DNA from: Forficula auricularia
Lineage: Eukaryota > Arthropoda > Insecta > Dermaptera > Forficulidae
Direction: 5' to 3'
Length of the DNA: 64,000 nt
Assembly (NCBI GenBank): GCA_024734495.1
Contig: JALMQS010000314.1
Location: 114,553-178,552, forward strand
Below the pieces are notes generated by a model, which saw nothing but the letters and a program-made list of their open reading frames with translations, ran no database searches and was not told where the DNA came from. Positions within the stretch are counted from its first letter, which is position 1, and the number at the start of each line of letters is the position of its first letter. This document shows positions 21,470-31,544 of this stretch, piece by piece. Made by a program: the position numbers and the translations under genes.

Positions 21470-21983
21470 GTGGGTCACCACGGTCAAGTTAATGGTTTAA
21501 CTCGATCACGGGTACATAATAAAAAGACATATAGATCAGTTAACTAAAACACAAGTCGACAAAGTCACTCTTCAAATAAACCTATATCTAAATACGCCAA
21601 CACCTCAAACTCAAGAACATTTAGAAAATAAAGCAAGATCTCCTATAAAGTACAGAACAAGGATAATTGAACACCCAAGCTCTACTTCAAGCCCAGAGAC
21701 TAAGGCCCGGTTGTATGTCGCAAAGTAAATGCAGATCAGATGACAGGTACATTCAGTGGCTGTCATCTGATTGGCCATCCCAGTGGCTCCATTTACCATC
21801 TAACTTGGTTAGTGGTAAAAAGCATTTACTTTGCGACATACAACCGGGCCTAAGGGAAATGAAAATCAACCACAAAAGAACGATGTACAACCACCAGTAG
21901 AAGCAAGATCTCCAACACCGATGCCGTTACGAATATCGGAAAGAACGCGGAAACCTGTAATCCGATTAAACTACAACAATTAA
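21470..21983 (+). pseudogene. Ty3/gypsy Pol C-terminus
   Basis: The frame contains IIKRHIDQLTKTQ, the RHIDQL motif found near the integrase end of gypsy Pol proteins. It ends ISERTRKPVIRLNYNN before a stop at 21,981-21,983, a usual Pol tail. An upstream stop (about 21,501) and a MITE at 21,704-21,850 break it. Removing the MITE and one TAA copy leaves the downstream reading frame unbroken, so the MITE landed in a coding copy. RT and most of the integrase are absent. Confidence 0.8.
21704..21850. mobile_element. PIF/Harbinger-like MITE GGCCCGGTTG, copy 1
   Basis: 147 bp with terminal inverted repeats GGCCCGGTTGTATGTCGC and TAA duplications (21,701-21,703 and 21,851-21,853). Nearly palindromic overall. 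The family also occurs at 43,017-43,213. It sits inside gypsy pol. Confidence 0.88.
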
Positions 21984-21989
21984 ATTAAG

Positions 21990-22200
21990 TGTCGGAGAAT
22001 TGTTATGTATTTTATACTAGTTGGAGTTGATATTATTCGTTGGCAACCAGTTGACCAGTTGACGATAAACAAACATTAAGTTAAATAAACATTCGCTAAA
22101 CAAGATTCAATATGTAACTTATTTAATAGTGAAATTGTGGAATAAATAATATATATATATAAAATAGTTCAAGCGTTCTTAATTTATCAATTTCCGCTTC
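21990..22200 (+). repeat. Probable gypsy 3' LTR
   Basis: Starts TGTCGGAGAATTGTTATG seven bases after the Pol stop, as expected for an LTR. The end is uncertain, around 22,190-22,200. No partner LTR lies in the window, so the boundaries are inferred. Confidence 0.55.
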
Positions 22201-22475
22201 CCCGGCTCCTCCAGTTCAATCCAGCATACATTACAGACAGGTCAGCAGGAGCACAAACCCCTATAGCACAGAACATTGTATTATAGTTGGGTGATAGCTA
22301 TATTTTGATGACAAGGCTGCTGGAAACCCATCAGGTATTCTTTTTTCTACTCTCAAGCAAATTAGCATAGATTGCCAGATGGTGTCACAGGTAACAGAAC
22401 AACAGGTACATTTTAGCGATGTAAAATGTTGTGTATAAGTGGTTTTATAAAAATCCTATTAAATATAATATAATT

Positions 22476-22873
22476 AAAAAAATCGACTTCAAAAAAATTA
22501 AATGCAACAGATGAAATAACACAACTCAAAAATCAAATAAAATGCACTAAAAGGTATAAAATAATTATCTAATTTAGTTATAACTAAACGACGAAATTTT
22601 TACATGAAATCACTTTTTGAAGTCGATGCCAAACATATACATTTAATGAATCGCACTCGACGGATCGTTTGGCGAGTAATAAAAAAAACATCCCGTAAGC
22701 TCGCTTAAATAGTTTGCTTAGCACCGACTTCAAAAAGTGATTTCATGTAAAAATTTAGTCGTTTAGTTGTAACTAAATTAGATAATTATTTTATACCCTT
22801 TAGTGCATTTAATTTGATTTTTAAGTTGTATTATTTTATTTGTTGCTTTTTATTTTTTGAAGTCTCTGTTTTT
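22476..22873 (+). mobile_element. Foldback element family AAGTCGG, copy 3 (left part)
   Basis: Palindrome with outer ATGCAACAGATGAAATAAC-like and inner CTTTTTGAAGTCGATGCC blocks. It is cut at about 22,873 by a HINE. The remaining tail resumes at 25,013, so this foldback was the insertion target. Confidence 0.75.
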
Positions 22874-25010
22874 ACTTTATCCAATGCAAAGCATGGGTAA
22901 AGTATTGCAATCGCTCTCGGGGCAAGCGTGGCTTTAAAGGGTCCTCAGGTAAAGACTACGGAACCCATGGACTCAATTAAAGTCACAAATTGTAGTATTC
23001 ATATAGGTTGAATTTTAACACGTGACGGTTTTGTCAAAAATTACATGGGGTCTCGTCGAGAGGCCAAAAAGGGCGATTTTTTCATTTAGTGCGTGCGTAT
23101 GGATGGATGTATGGATGGATGTATGGATGGATGTATGGATGGATGTTATCGCTTTTTGGCCCACGATTTTTTCCACACCGTTGCACCGATTGAAATGAAA
23201 TTGAAAACCTACCATTAGTTTAACAAAATGAAGCGCTGATTAGTTTTTGGTACATATCGGCCCACAAACATTAGTACTTTATTTCGGTACTTTTTTATTT
23301 TTTTCTAAATATTTTGAAAATGACTTAACCAATTTTGATGAAATTTAATATCCTAATTAAGTACCTTGGGGACCACAAAAAAGGTTAAATAAAGTTTTTA
23401 GTAAAATTATATTTTAAAGTACTTTACTCTAAAGTAAGATAGTACTTTTAAAAAAATTTTAAATTTATTCATTTGATCGTTTTAATATAGCTCATTTAAC
23501 CTAACTTAAGTAAGAATGGATAGGCTTCTCTCTGTGAAATGCTAAAAATTTGGGAGGAATTTTTATGAGTAACCATAGCAACTGCGTTGTTTTCTTATCC
23601 GTTACCTTTGCTGAAGACAGAGAAATCGATTTTAAACCAAAAATAGCGATTGATTCTCATCTAGTACTTGAGGAATAATCATTCTATATTGGATTTTTGA
23701 CGTTTCGGTTTTTATTAGTAACCATTGCTGAAGACATAGAGAAATCGATTTTAAACCAAAAATAGCGATTGATTCTCATCTAGTTCTTGAGGAATAATCA
23801 TTCTATATTGGATTTTTGACGTTTCGGTTTTTATTAGTAACCATTGCTGAAGACATAGAGAAATCGACTTTAAACCAAAAATAGCGATTGATTCTCATCT
23901 AGTACTTGAGGAATAATCATTCTATATTGGATTTTTGACGTTTCGGTTTTTATTAGTAACCATTGCTGAAGACATGGAGGAATCGACTTAAAATAAAAAA
24001 TAGCGATTGATTCTCATCTAATACTTGAGAAATATCCATTCTATATTGGATTTTTGACGTTTCGGTTTTTATTAGTAACCATTCCTGAAGACATAGAGAA
24101 ATCAACTTTAAACCAAAAATAGCGATTGATTCTCATCTAGTACTTGAGGAATAATCATTCTATATTGGATTTTTGACGTTTCGGTTTTTATTGGTAACCA
24201 TTGCTGAAGACATAGATGAATCGACTTAAAATCAAAAATAGCGATTGATTCTCATCTAATACTTGAGGAATAACAATTCTACATTAGGTTTTTGACGTTT
24301 CGATTATTATTGGTAACCATTGCTGGAGACATGGAGGAATCGACTTAAAATCAAAAATAACGATCGATTCTTATCTAATACTAGAGGAATAACCTTATTG
24401 AATTCCATTTTTGATGTTTTGACTATTAATGGAAACCTCTACTGAAAATGTAGAAGAATCGACTTAAAATCAAAAAGACTAAATTATTTTTTGGTAAACA
24501 ACTCAAGCTTGAGTTGTTTGCCATAAAAGAATTTAGTCTTTTTGATTTTAAGTCGATTCTTCTACATTTTCAGTAGAGGTTTCCATTAATAGTCAAAACA
24601 TCAAAAATGGAATTCAATAAGGTTATTCCTCTAGTATTAGATAAGAATCGATCGTTATTTTTGATTTTAAGTCGTTTCCTCCATGTCTTCAGCAATGGTT
24701 ACCAATAATAATCGAAACGTCAAAAACCTAATGTAGAATTGTTATTCCTCAAGTATTAGATGAGAATCGATGGCTATTTTTGATTTTAAGTCGATTCCTC
24801 TATGTCTACAGCAATGGTTACCAATAAAAACCGAAACGTCAAAAATCCAATGTAGAATGGTTATTCCTCGACTCTTAAATGAGAATTATTTTTGAATTAA
24901 TTTCAATATGAACTACAAATTGCAAGTGATATCTGATTAATAATAAAGGAACAAACATATTAATATTTCAAATGAATTTGGATAAAGTTTAGCAACGATC
25001 CGTTGCAGTT
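22874..25010 (+). mobile_element. Helentron-type element (HINE) A with nested insert
   Basis: Left subterminal repeat ACTTTATCCAATGC (22,874). Right subterminal repeat TTGGATAAAGT (24,978-24,988), followed by a perfect hairpin GCAACG-ATC-CGTTGC (24,992-25,006) and a T-rich end. A (GGATGTAT)n microsatellite lies at 23,097-23,145. Paired short inverted repeats, a hairpin beyond the right one, a microsatellite core and no target duplication match Helentron-associated (DINE-1-like) elements. About 1.5 kb of tandem DNA (23.45-24.95) lies inside. Other copies are at 43,675, 48,845 and 52,872. Confidence 0.75.
23450..24945. repeat. 119-bp tandem array with inverted half
   Basis: About seven direct units of 119 bp from 23,570 to 24,495. 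Each contains TTGACGTTTCGGTTTTTATT, then GTAACCATTGCTGAAGACAT, then a block with AATAGCGATTGATTCTCATC. Then a turn (centre about 24,510, AACTCAAGCTTGAGTT) and about three inverted units to 24,870. The stretch interrupts HINE A between two blocks that are adjacent in HINE D. On the minus strand each unit has a GGTTACC-loop-AACC hairpin followed by GAAACGTC, reminiscent of the hammerhead-like repeats, but CTGANGA is not intact. Confidence 0.85.
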
Positions 25011-25012
25011 TA

Positions 25013-25450
25013 TTTTTTCTAAAAATTATTTTTATTATTCTCTTTTTAGTGATGTTAAGAATAGTGACTTATGATAATAACTTGCATGCATCTCGTAAGA
25101 GAAAGATTCGTACGAATGAATCAAAAAATTATAATAAAATTCAATTTATAAATAGAGAAATTCTCCCGAAAAGTTAGCGGGTTTTAAATTAAAGTTTTGA
25201 GATTGATTTTTTTATAAAAGATTTTTTACTATAATTTCGATTATTTGCTCATATGAATTGGAGATTTCCAGTATTTTGTCATTGATCATATCATCAGAAC
25301 TTGTCTAAATTAATTTGGTACCAATCGAAAACTATACTGAACACAAAGCAAAAAAATCATCAAAATCGGTTCACAATTGGCGAAGACATAAAAAAAGAAA
25401 GAAAAAAAATCAGTCGAATTAAGAACCTCCTCCTTTTTTGAAGTCGGTTA
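25013..25450 (+). mobile_element. Foldback element copy 3 (right part)
   Basis: Continuation of the element at 22,476 after the HINE: starts TTTCTAAAAATTATTTTTAT, has CTCTTTTTAGTGATGTTA and ends CTTTTTTGAAGTCGGTTA. Same tail as in copies 1, 2 and 4. Confidence 0.75.
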
Positions 25451-25455
25451 ATAAT

Positions 25456-26180
25456 TAAACCACCTTTTCTCGCATCAAAGTACTTTAAAAACTATTAAAA
25501 GAAATCTTAATGTTTCTCTTTTGAAAATAATAAATAAGATGTAACCGATTTATAACACAAAAATTCGTCCCATATTTAGTAATGCGATATCGCGACGGGG
25601 TCGAGACTCATTTTAAGAAGCTTCGGAGTATACTATATACCTATATTATAAATTTACCTAAGTCTGTTTATCGTCAACCAGGAACAAGAGGTTATTTTAT
25701 ATTCCGGGACACCGCTAGCCAGGATCAATGCTATCGACAGAGCTAAATAGGGTTTAACAACCTATTTAAGTTCAAAGACCAGATAATAGACTTTGTTGAC
25801 TAACTAACCACAAGTCTGCTTGTTTAGTAGCTTATACACGGCGAAAATTTATCAATAAATACCGTCCGCCCCTAACAATACTCCAATAATGAAAATATGT
25901 AGGTAATATCAATTATAGTTCATAGGACAGGTTTTCGAATAAGTATTAAAAAAGAAAAAACGGCAAAATGTGATCCTGGCTAGGTTTCAGTACCTACAGT
26001 ATAAAATTTCTAGGTGTACGTACTTAGAACATGTTTGAGACGCCAAAATAAAAATTACAAGAAATCATGATTAAAAAGATTTAAAAATAAATAGAAATCT
26101 TAAAAAAAAAATAAACTATCTTAAAAAGTTTATTTATAATTCAAACGTTTAGGGAGATTTTCTCCCTTTATCAATTAAAT
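25456..26180. other. AT-rich spacer, nothing recognised
   Basis: No gene or repeat boundary supported. Confidence 0.5.
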
Positions 26181-26190
26181 TGATCTAAAG

Positions 26191-26496
26191 CGAGGGATGA
26201 ACCGCGACCTAATATGCTGTACACCTACTTCCACTTGTACTTTCAAATATTTCCAAGTACTTCCAAATATTTCCAAGTACTTCCAAATATTTCCAAGTAA
26301 TTCCAAATATTTCCAAGTAATTCCAAATATTTCCAAGTACTTCCAAATATTTCCAACTACTTCCAAATATTTCCAAGTACTTCCAAATATTTCCAAGTAA
26401 TTCCAAATATTTCCAAGTAATTCCAAATATTTCCAAGTACTTCCAAAATACTTCCAAAGAGGTGTACACCTACTTCCAATCGTGGTTCACCCCTCT
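26191..26496. mobile_element. MITE family CGAGGGG, copy 2, with minisatellite
   Basis: Ends CGAGGGATGAACCGCGAC and the near inverse, with an 8-bp duplication ATCTAAAG (26,183-26,190 and 26,497-26,504). The core (26,245-26,450) is a tandem array of a 20-bp unit reading AAATATTTCCAAGTACTTCC or ..TAATTCC, about ten copies, which has doubled the element length. The long frames through this region on both strands are products of the repeat. Confidence 0.9.
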
Positions 26497-26518
26497 ATCT
26501 AAAGTATATGATCTATTT

Positions 26519-26625
26519 CTTCTCTTATTCTAGCAGAAGACACACTCTTTTATTGTCTCCTTCAATATATAAAAATTCTGCTAACCTCGGCACAAAAACT
26601 TTCAATTTAGTATATGAAATTGTTA
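26519..26625 (+). repeat. Solo arm of Penelope-like Z element
   Basis: Contains AGCAGAAGACACACTCTTTT, then ATTGTCTCC, and the TCTGCTAACCTCGGCA block found in the arms of the Z dimer at 28,124. No ribozyme part. Confidence 0.65.
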
Positions 26626-26636
26626 TTAAATAAAGT

Positions 26637-26733
26637 AATGGGTTCCGTAGTCTTTACCTGAAGAACTTTGGAAGTCACGCCTGGTCTGAGACTGATTACA
26701 ATACTTTACCCATGCTTCGCTATGGATTAAGTC
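26637..26733 (-). mobile_element. HINE terminal fragment
   Basis: GGGTTCCGTAGTCTTTACCT to ATGGATTAAGT matches the end of the HINE elements carrying the CATTGGATAAAGT terminus (for example 44,150-44,248), with a mutated terminus. Confidence 0.7.
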
Positions 26734-26789
26734 AAAATGAAATTAAAGAACAGACAAAATTAATTGAGAAAGAAATATTTAGATGGCTT

Positions 26790-26987
26790 AGAATTAATTT
26801 TAAATTCTTCATATTTTTAGTTCTATAGCGACAAACATTCGTAGTCCCATGAGCAAAAAGAGATCCCTTAATTATAATTTCTGAAATAGTTATGCAATAC
26901 TTGGAAAATTCAGTAAATAGTAAAATACTTTTCTATAAAAAATATGTTGATGACATTTTTATTCCACATTCAATAAAAAAATTTTGA
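26790..26987 (+). pseudogene. Penelope-like reverse transcriptase fragment
   Basis: A frame with two internal stops reads IIISEIVMQYLENSV and KILFYKKYVDDIFIPHS. The first corresponds to the helix before the catalytic box in Penelope RTs and YVDD is the catalytic motif C. Upstream residues (RQTFVVP) fit the GSPLSP-preceding region, where the GSP itself is lost. A MITE-like element at 27,005 follows. This is the only RT trace of the Penelope type in the window. Confidence 0.75.
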
Positions 26988-27004
26988 CCTATTTAAAAGT
27001 ATCC

Positions 27005-27410
27005 TAGTCCAAGAGCTGGTGACACATTTTTGACTACGGATTTGACCCAACTAGAAATAATGCGTAATACTAGTAGTACCGTCTATGATAGTTGTACAAG
27101 GAATGACCATCTGGCTGGCTGCACTTTGGGTGGTCTGGTTCCACGTCCCACCACTCAAATGGTCTGGAGTAAATATATTGTTTATAATTGACTATAAATT
27201 ATAATTTTTATAATTTCATTGTGGGTCAAAAATATTTTTTAACACATATGTATTTTTTACCGCACTCACACCATGCGCAGTACCTGGTCAACCTGCTACA
27301 GCCAGCCAGACTGGCCATTCCTTGTACAACTATCATAGACGGTACTATTACGCATTATTTCTAGTTGGGTCAAATCCGTAGTCAAAAATGTGTCACCAGC
27401 TCTTGGACTA
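27005..27410. mobile_element. MITE with ~110-bp terminal inverted repeats
   Basis: Ends TAGTCCAAGAGCTGGTGACA and the exact inverse. The repeats continue through GACTACGGATTTGACCCAAC and GGTACTATTACGCATT-type blocks for about 110 bp. Flanked by TCC on both sides (27,002-27,004 and 27,411-27,413). 406 bp, no ORF. Superfamily open (a 3-bp duplication would fit PIF or CACTA-like). Confidence 0.75.
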
Positions 27411-27413
27411 TCC

Positions 27414-28111
27414 CTCTCGATGAAGTGCTCAAAATTTAATACACATTTTTATAGTAAGTTCTTTTAAAATCAAGTTAGAAGGTAGGCACTTGGCGAGGCG
27501 ACTTTTTAAGCTCATAATGCGAGACAATAGGATTAAAATAATAAGAGTGAGTCGGGCTCGCCTCCATAATTTATATATTCCAAAAAACATTAGACATCAA
27601 ATTTATTTTTATTTTTATTTAATAACGAGGGGGTGTTGATGGATGTTCTCATAATTTTATGTTCAGAGTTTTAGAAATTTTATTAGGTATTCTAACGTCC
27701 TCCTACACAGTCATTTTAAAGTTAATAAAAGTAAAATAAAAAACTGGTTAACTCTACTTAAGGAGAACTTTATGGGGAATATCTCACACCCCATGATAAT
27801 AAAATATTTTTTATTTTCGATACCATAAATTCGACCTACTTTAAAGTAACCCTATAAAAATTTTAATACGATTTTTGATTATAGGGAAAATTAATACATA
27901 TAAAATTTTATATTTGTATCTTATTTAGTTTACGAACTATGACAGAAGGACAGATATCCTATCGACACTAATGGGGTTTCGGTTTACTTTTAAACAGAGT
28001 CCTAAAAATTACATGATGGCATGTTTAATTTGATTTGCAAAGATATATTCAACGATATCTCATTGATGGAGATTTTTTTTGGACTATTGGACTATTTGTA
28101 GATCATTTAAC
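27414..28111. other. AT-rich region, nothing firm
   Basis: May include further decayed Penelope coding DNA downstream of the RT fragment, but no motif could be confirmed. Confidence 0.4.
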
Positions 28112-28123
28112 TTTAATTTTATC

Positions 28124-28380
28124 AAATTGAAAGTTTTTGCCGAGAGTAGCAGAATTTTATATATTGAAGGAGACAATAAAAGAGTGTCTTCTGCTGGAAT
28201 TATAAATTTTATTTATTTATAACGAGACTATAGTTTCGAGGGCTTTGCCCTCTTCATCAGTCTATTACAATGTATTCACAGAAATTAATTTATGAATCGC
28301 AAAGCCCTCGAAACTATAGTCTCGTTATAAATAAATAAAATTTATAATTCCAGCAGAAGACACACTCTTTTATTGTCTCC
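28124..28380. mobile_element. Z-type Penelope-like inverted dimer
   Basis: Two head-to-head arms carrying GGAGACAATAAAAGAGTGT, the ATAACGAGACTATAGTTTCG block and the ribozyme region. The left arm holds an intact hammerhead on the minus strand; in the right arm the CTGATGA box is lost. A perfect 12-bp duplication TTTAATTTTATC flanks it (28,112-28,123 and 28,381-28,392). 257 bp without an ORF, so it must be moved in trans. Confidence 0.85.
28218..28268 (-). ncRNA. Hammerhead ribozyme motif (Z type)
   Basis: On the minus strand: CTGATGA, helix II GAGGGC-AAA-GCCCTC, GAAAC, loop TATA, then GTC as cleavage triplet (self-cleavage predicted after C at 28,226). Helix III is the minimal two-pair AC/GT form described for Penelope-element hammerheads. 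Helix I is weak (GA/TC plus pairs beyond an internal loop). Activity untested. Confidence 0.75.
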
Positions 28381-28693
28381 TTTAATTTTATCTATCGAAC
28401 ATTAAGTTTTTAGCTTTAATAACTTAGAAGTTACAAGCTTGGGACAACCAAGTCCCACAAAAGTACCATTTTTTAACAATTTTGATATGGATTCAAAAAA
28501 TAAATATTTTTAGCAAGACAAAACACCAGGTTAAAACTTTGCTGATGTAATCTATATCCCTCCCTTAAGTTAAATTTAATTTACCTAAATATAAGACATA
28601 GGATAATAAATATCGAAACTCTCTAAAAAGAGATAAAGAAGATCGCTGTTGAAATATGTTTTATTAGATTCAGGTAAAAGGAAAACGTGTACC

Positions 28694-28849
28694 CGAGGGG
28701 TGAACCGCGATTGGAATTAGGTGTACAAGTCTTTGAAATTATGTGGAATTATTTTGGAATTCATTAGATAAAGCCCTTTCATCTATTGTCTTCTACTTGG
28801 AAATGAAAGTGGAAGTGGAAACACGATATTAGGTCGCGGTTCACCCTCG
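28694..28849. mobile_element. MITE family CGAGGGG, copy 3
   Basis: 156 bp, termini CGAGGGGTGAACCGCGA and inverse. The 8-bp duplication is CGTGTACC (28,686-28,693 and 28,850-28,857). Confidence 0.9.
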
Positions 28850-29032
28850 CGTGTACCTATATCAGGTGACGAATTCGAATTAACTTTTAAGGGCTTAGTG
28901 CAATATTTCTAAATATAGATGAAGATAATAAATAATAACAAAGAGAAACAAAGAGGTTGTCCTCTGCTTGATGCAAATAAACATATACACATATATCTCA
29001 AGATGATATATCTGTATATATATTATTTATTT

Positions 29033-29080
29033 GTTTGAGACTATAGTTTCGAAGACTTGGTCTTCATCATCAGTCTTTCT
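29033..29080 (-). ncRNA. Hammerhead ribozyme motif (Y dimer, left arm)
   Basis: Minus strand: CTGATGA (29,073-29,067), T, helix II GAAGAC-CAA-GTCTTC, GAAAC-TATA-GTC with the cleavage C at 29,039. Same fold as the Z motif with compensatory changes in helix II. Confidence 0.72.
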
Positions 29081-29257
29081 TCAATTATAAATGTTTTTCA
29101 TGGAGTCAATATCATATGGATATTGAAAACTTGGTGTTCTTTCGTCACTGCTGGAGGGCTAGGAACTAACTCCTAGCCCTCCAGCAGTGACGAAAAGAAC
29201 ATCCAAGTTTTCAATATCCATATGATATTGACTCCATGAAAAACATTTATAATTGAA

Positions 29258-29306
29258 GAAAGACTGATGATGAAGACCAAGTCTTCGAAACTATAGTCTC
29301 AAACAA
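29258..29306 (+). ncRNA. Hammerhead ribozyme motif (Y dimer, right arm)
   Basis: CTGATGA at 29,264-29,270, helix II GAAGAC/GTCTTC, GAAAC-TATA-GTC ending at 29,298. Mirror image of the motif at 29,033-29,080. Confidence 0.72.
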
Positions 29307-29895
29307 ATAAATAATATATATACAGATATATCATCTTGAGATATATGTGTATATGTTTATTTGCATCAAGCAGAGGACAACCTCTTTGTTTCTCTTTGTG
29401 AATCAACAACTCTGCTACTCTCGGCAAAACAAAAACTTTTCAATAAATAATAAGTTGTTCAGGTTTAATTTTCAGTATTTACAATTATGTATTAGTTTTC
29501 TCGGCCTAGTAGGCAGAGGACAGATATTATTAAGCTAACATTATTATTACCAAAATTGAAGGTAAAAGCCAAAAAGAGCCAGGCTGAAAGACGTTCGATT
29601 AAACGGTGCGTGATGTCGGAAATGATAAATGTCAGTTTAAAACAAATACTAGCTTTAATAAATATATTAAGTACAATTAAACGTTCATTCATTTTATTAT
29701 TGTTATTAAAGTTTCTGATTCTGGAGCAATTTTTACAATTGATGTTAATAATTAAGCTTGATTTGGTACTAAAACATCTTTGGGAATTTTTAAACTAAAG
29801 ATAGAAAAATTGAAAACTTTTCAAAATACTCGATATCCTTTACGCAAATTTTTGCTATTTGGTAGTTTTTCGTGATTGAAAGGATTTAACTTGAA

Positions 29896-30545
29896 AGTTG
29901 AATCTCAACACAGTGGTACAGTTTATTAATACAAACTTATGTGCCAAATTTCTGCTCAACCATTGGATGACTTATTCATTTAATGACTCAATTTCTTCTG
30001 ATTTTCTTCAATTTCAACCGGAAGTTCTTAAGCTTGTTGTTTTGCAAATATAAACATTTTGGAACCAAAACGAACTTTTTCTTTTTATGTTACTCTGAGT
30101 ATCATAAAAAAAACCTACTTGAAAAGTATTTTTTCCCATGTTTCAGACATTTCTAAACAAGTTAAAGCAAAGTTTCAAACGAACTCCAAAAACATGACCA
30201 CAAGACAAGTTGAATCTTGACACAGTGGTACAGTTTATTAAAACAAGCTTTTGTGTCCAATTTCAGCTGAATCATTGGATAACTTGTCCATCTAATAAAT
30301 CAATTTGTTCTGATTTTCTCCAATTTTCAACCGGGACTTCTGAAGCTTGTTTTCTTGCAAATAAGTATATTTTGGCACCAAAACGAATTTCCCCCGAGTT
30401 GTTCTTAAGTTACTGTGAATATCATAAACCTGTCAAACTTTGCAACTTTCGGCAAAATAAAATCTTTTCATTTAGAACAAAACATGCTTGAAAAAAATTG
30501 TCTCCGCTTTTCAGACATTCCTAAACAAGTTACAGCAAAGTTCAA
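29896..30545 (+). repeat. Tandem duplication, ~315-bp units
   Basis: 29,896-30,180 and 30,212-30,545 are diverged direct copies. Both contain CACAGTGGTACAGTTTATTA, CTGATTTTCTTCAATTT-like and CTAAACAAGTTA blocks. Frames here are short and not conserved between the two units, which argues against coding. Confidence 0.7.
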
Positions 30546-31544
30546 AAATAAATTTCAAAAAGCTGTCCATAAGGGTGTTGGGTGTCCGAAGAAAATATAA
30601 GCAGAAAATCCATCGTTTTCCTATATCCTTAAATTTTAATAAGTTTTCCCCTCAAAAATTAATTTTATTTACAAATATGTATAAAATTGACCCAGGTTGC
30701 AACTTCCATTCTTCCCAATTAGTCAGTTCTAATCAACTTTAGTGCAAGCAAAACATATTGGATTTAGACAGTCGTGATAAGTCACAGCAGAAAGTGAGTG
30801 ATTCAGGCCATCCAAGAATTTACAGCGTCATATCCGATGATTGATCGGATCCTTTAAACTTGTCTATTGTCTTTTATTTGTCAATCTAACACTGACAACT
30901 CACAAAATATTGATTAAATGGTTTAGGTACGCCACTCATAAATACCTAAATATTCTTTTTTTATTTGAACAATCCTTAATTTAAATTAAATATAGTTCTC
31001 TTAAAAGATATTTTGATTAACAGTAGAGGTGGAAAATCCTCAGTTTATCTCTTTAGAACAAAAGCAATTCAATTGATTGTTTTTTACAAGAATACCATTA
31101 CTAAGTAAAAACGATCATTTAATCAAACAACAGACAAATGGAATTTACAGTTGCTATAGGTGTCTACGTTAAAAGAAAACAAATTAATTAAACATTTTTT
31201 GAATTAGTTAAAAAATTAATTAAAAAGATAAATAAATAAATAATAATACAGCAATAACAAAAATTTCTTATTCACAGGTTGGTTATATGTTATATAGATA
31301 GAATCTTTAATTTGGATCACCATTGGTTAAGGTAAATAAAAAAAGCTTCAGTTTGGGAAGAGAATAATTTAGGAGATCAAAATGGAAACCAGAGAGAAAT
31401 TAAGGAGAAGCGGAAATTTGATAAGAGGCTTAAGGAAATGGGGTCAATTCAAAGCTGTAGCTAATGGAAAAAGTCAGAACACCACATCCTACTTTCTCTA
31501 TAGGGAATATTCCAAAATGTATATTAATAATTTTTATAAAAAAA
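30546..31544. other. AT-rich spacer, nothing recognised
   Basis: No gene or repeat boundary supported. A small frame at 31,382-31,582 runs into the next foldback element and shows no family similarity. Confidence 0.45.

Larger units (their letters stand above)
28939..29441. mobile_element. Y-type Penelope-like inverted dimer
   Basis: Almost perfect 450-bp palindrome centred near 29,172. Each arm has AGAGGTTGTCCTCTGCTTG, CATATACACATATATC and a hammerhead core. A spacer of TAGGAACTAACTCCTA type marks the turn. A 12-bp duplication AATAAATAATAA flanks it (28,927-28,938 and 29,442-29,453). The right end extends past the left by a block with CTCTGCTACTCTCGGC. No ORF. Related copies at 36.53 and 61.55 kb. 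Confidence 0.88.

Noticed and set aside
23570..24495. Regular 119-bp repeats considered as a CRISPR-like array
   Set aside because: Units are whole repeats without unique spacers, and the genome is eukaryotic with introns. It is a tandem satellite.
26175..26469. Long overlapping frames rich in WKYLE/SKYFQ repeats on both strands
   Set aside because: They are translations of the 20-bp minisatellite inside a MITE. Open frames on both strands follow from the repeat unit and not from coding.
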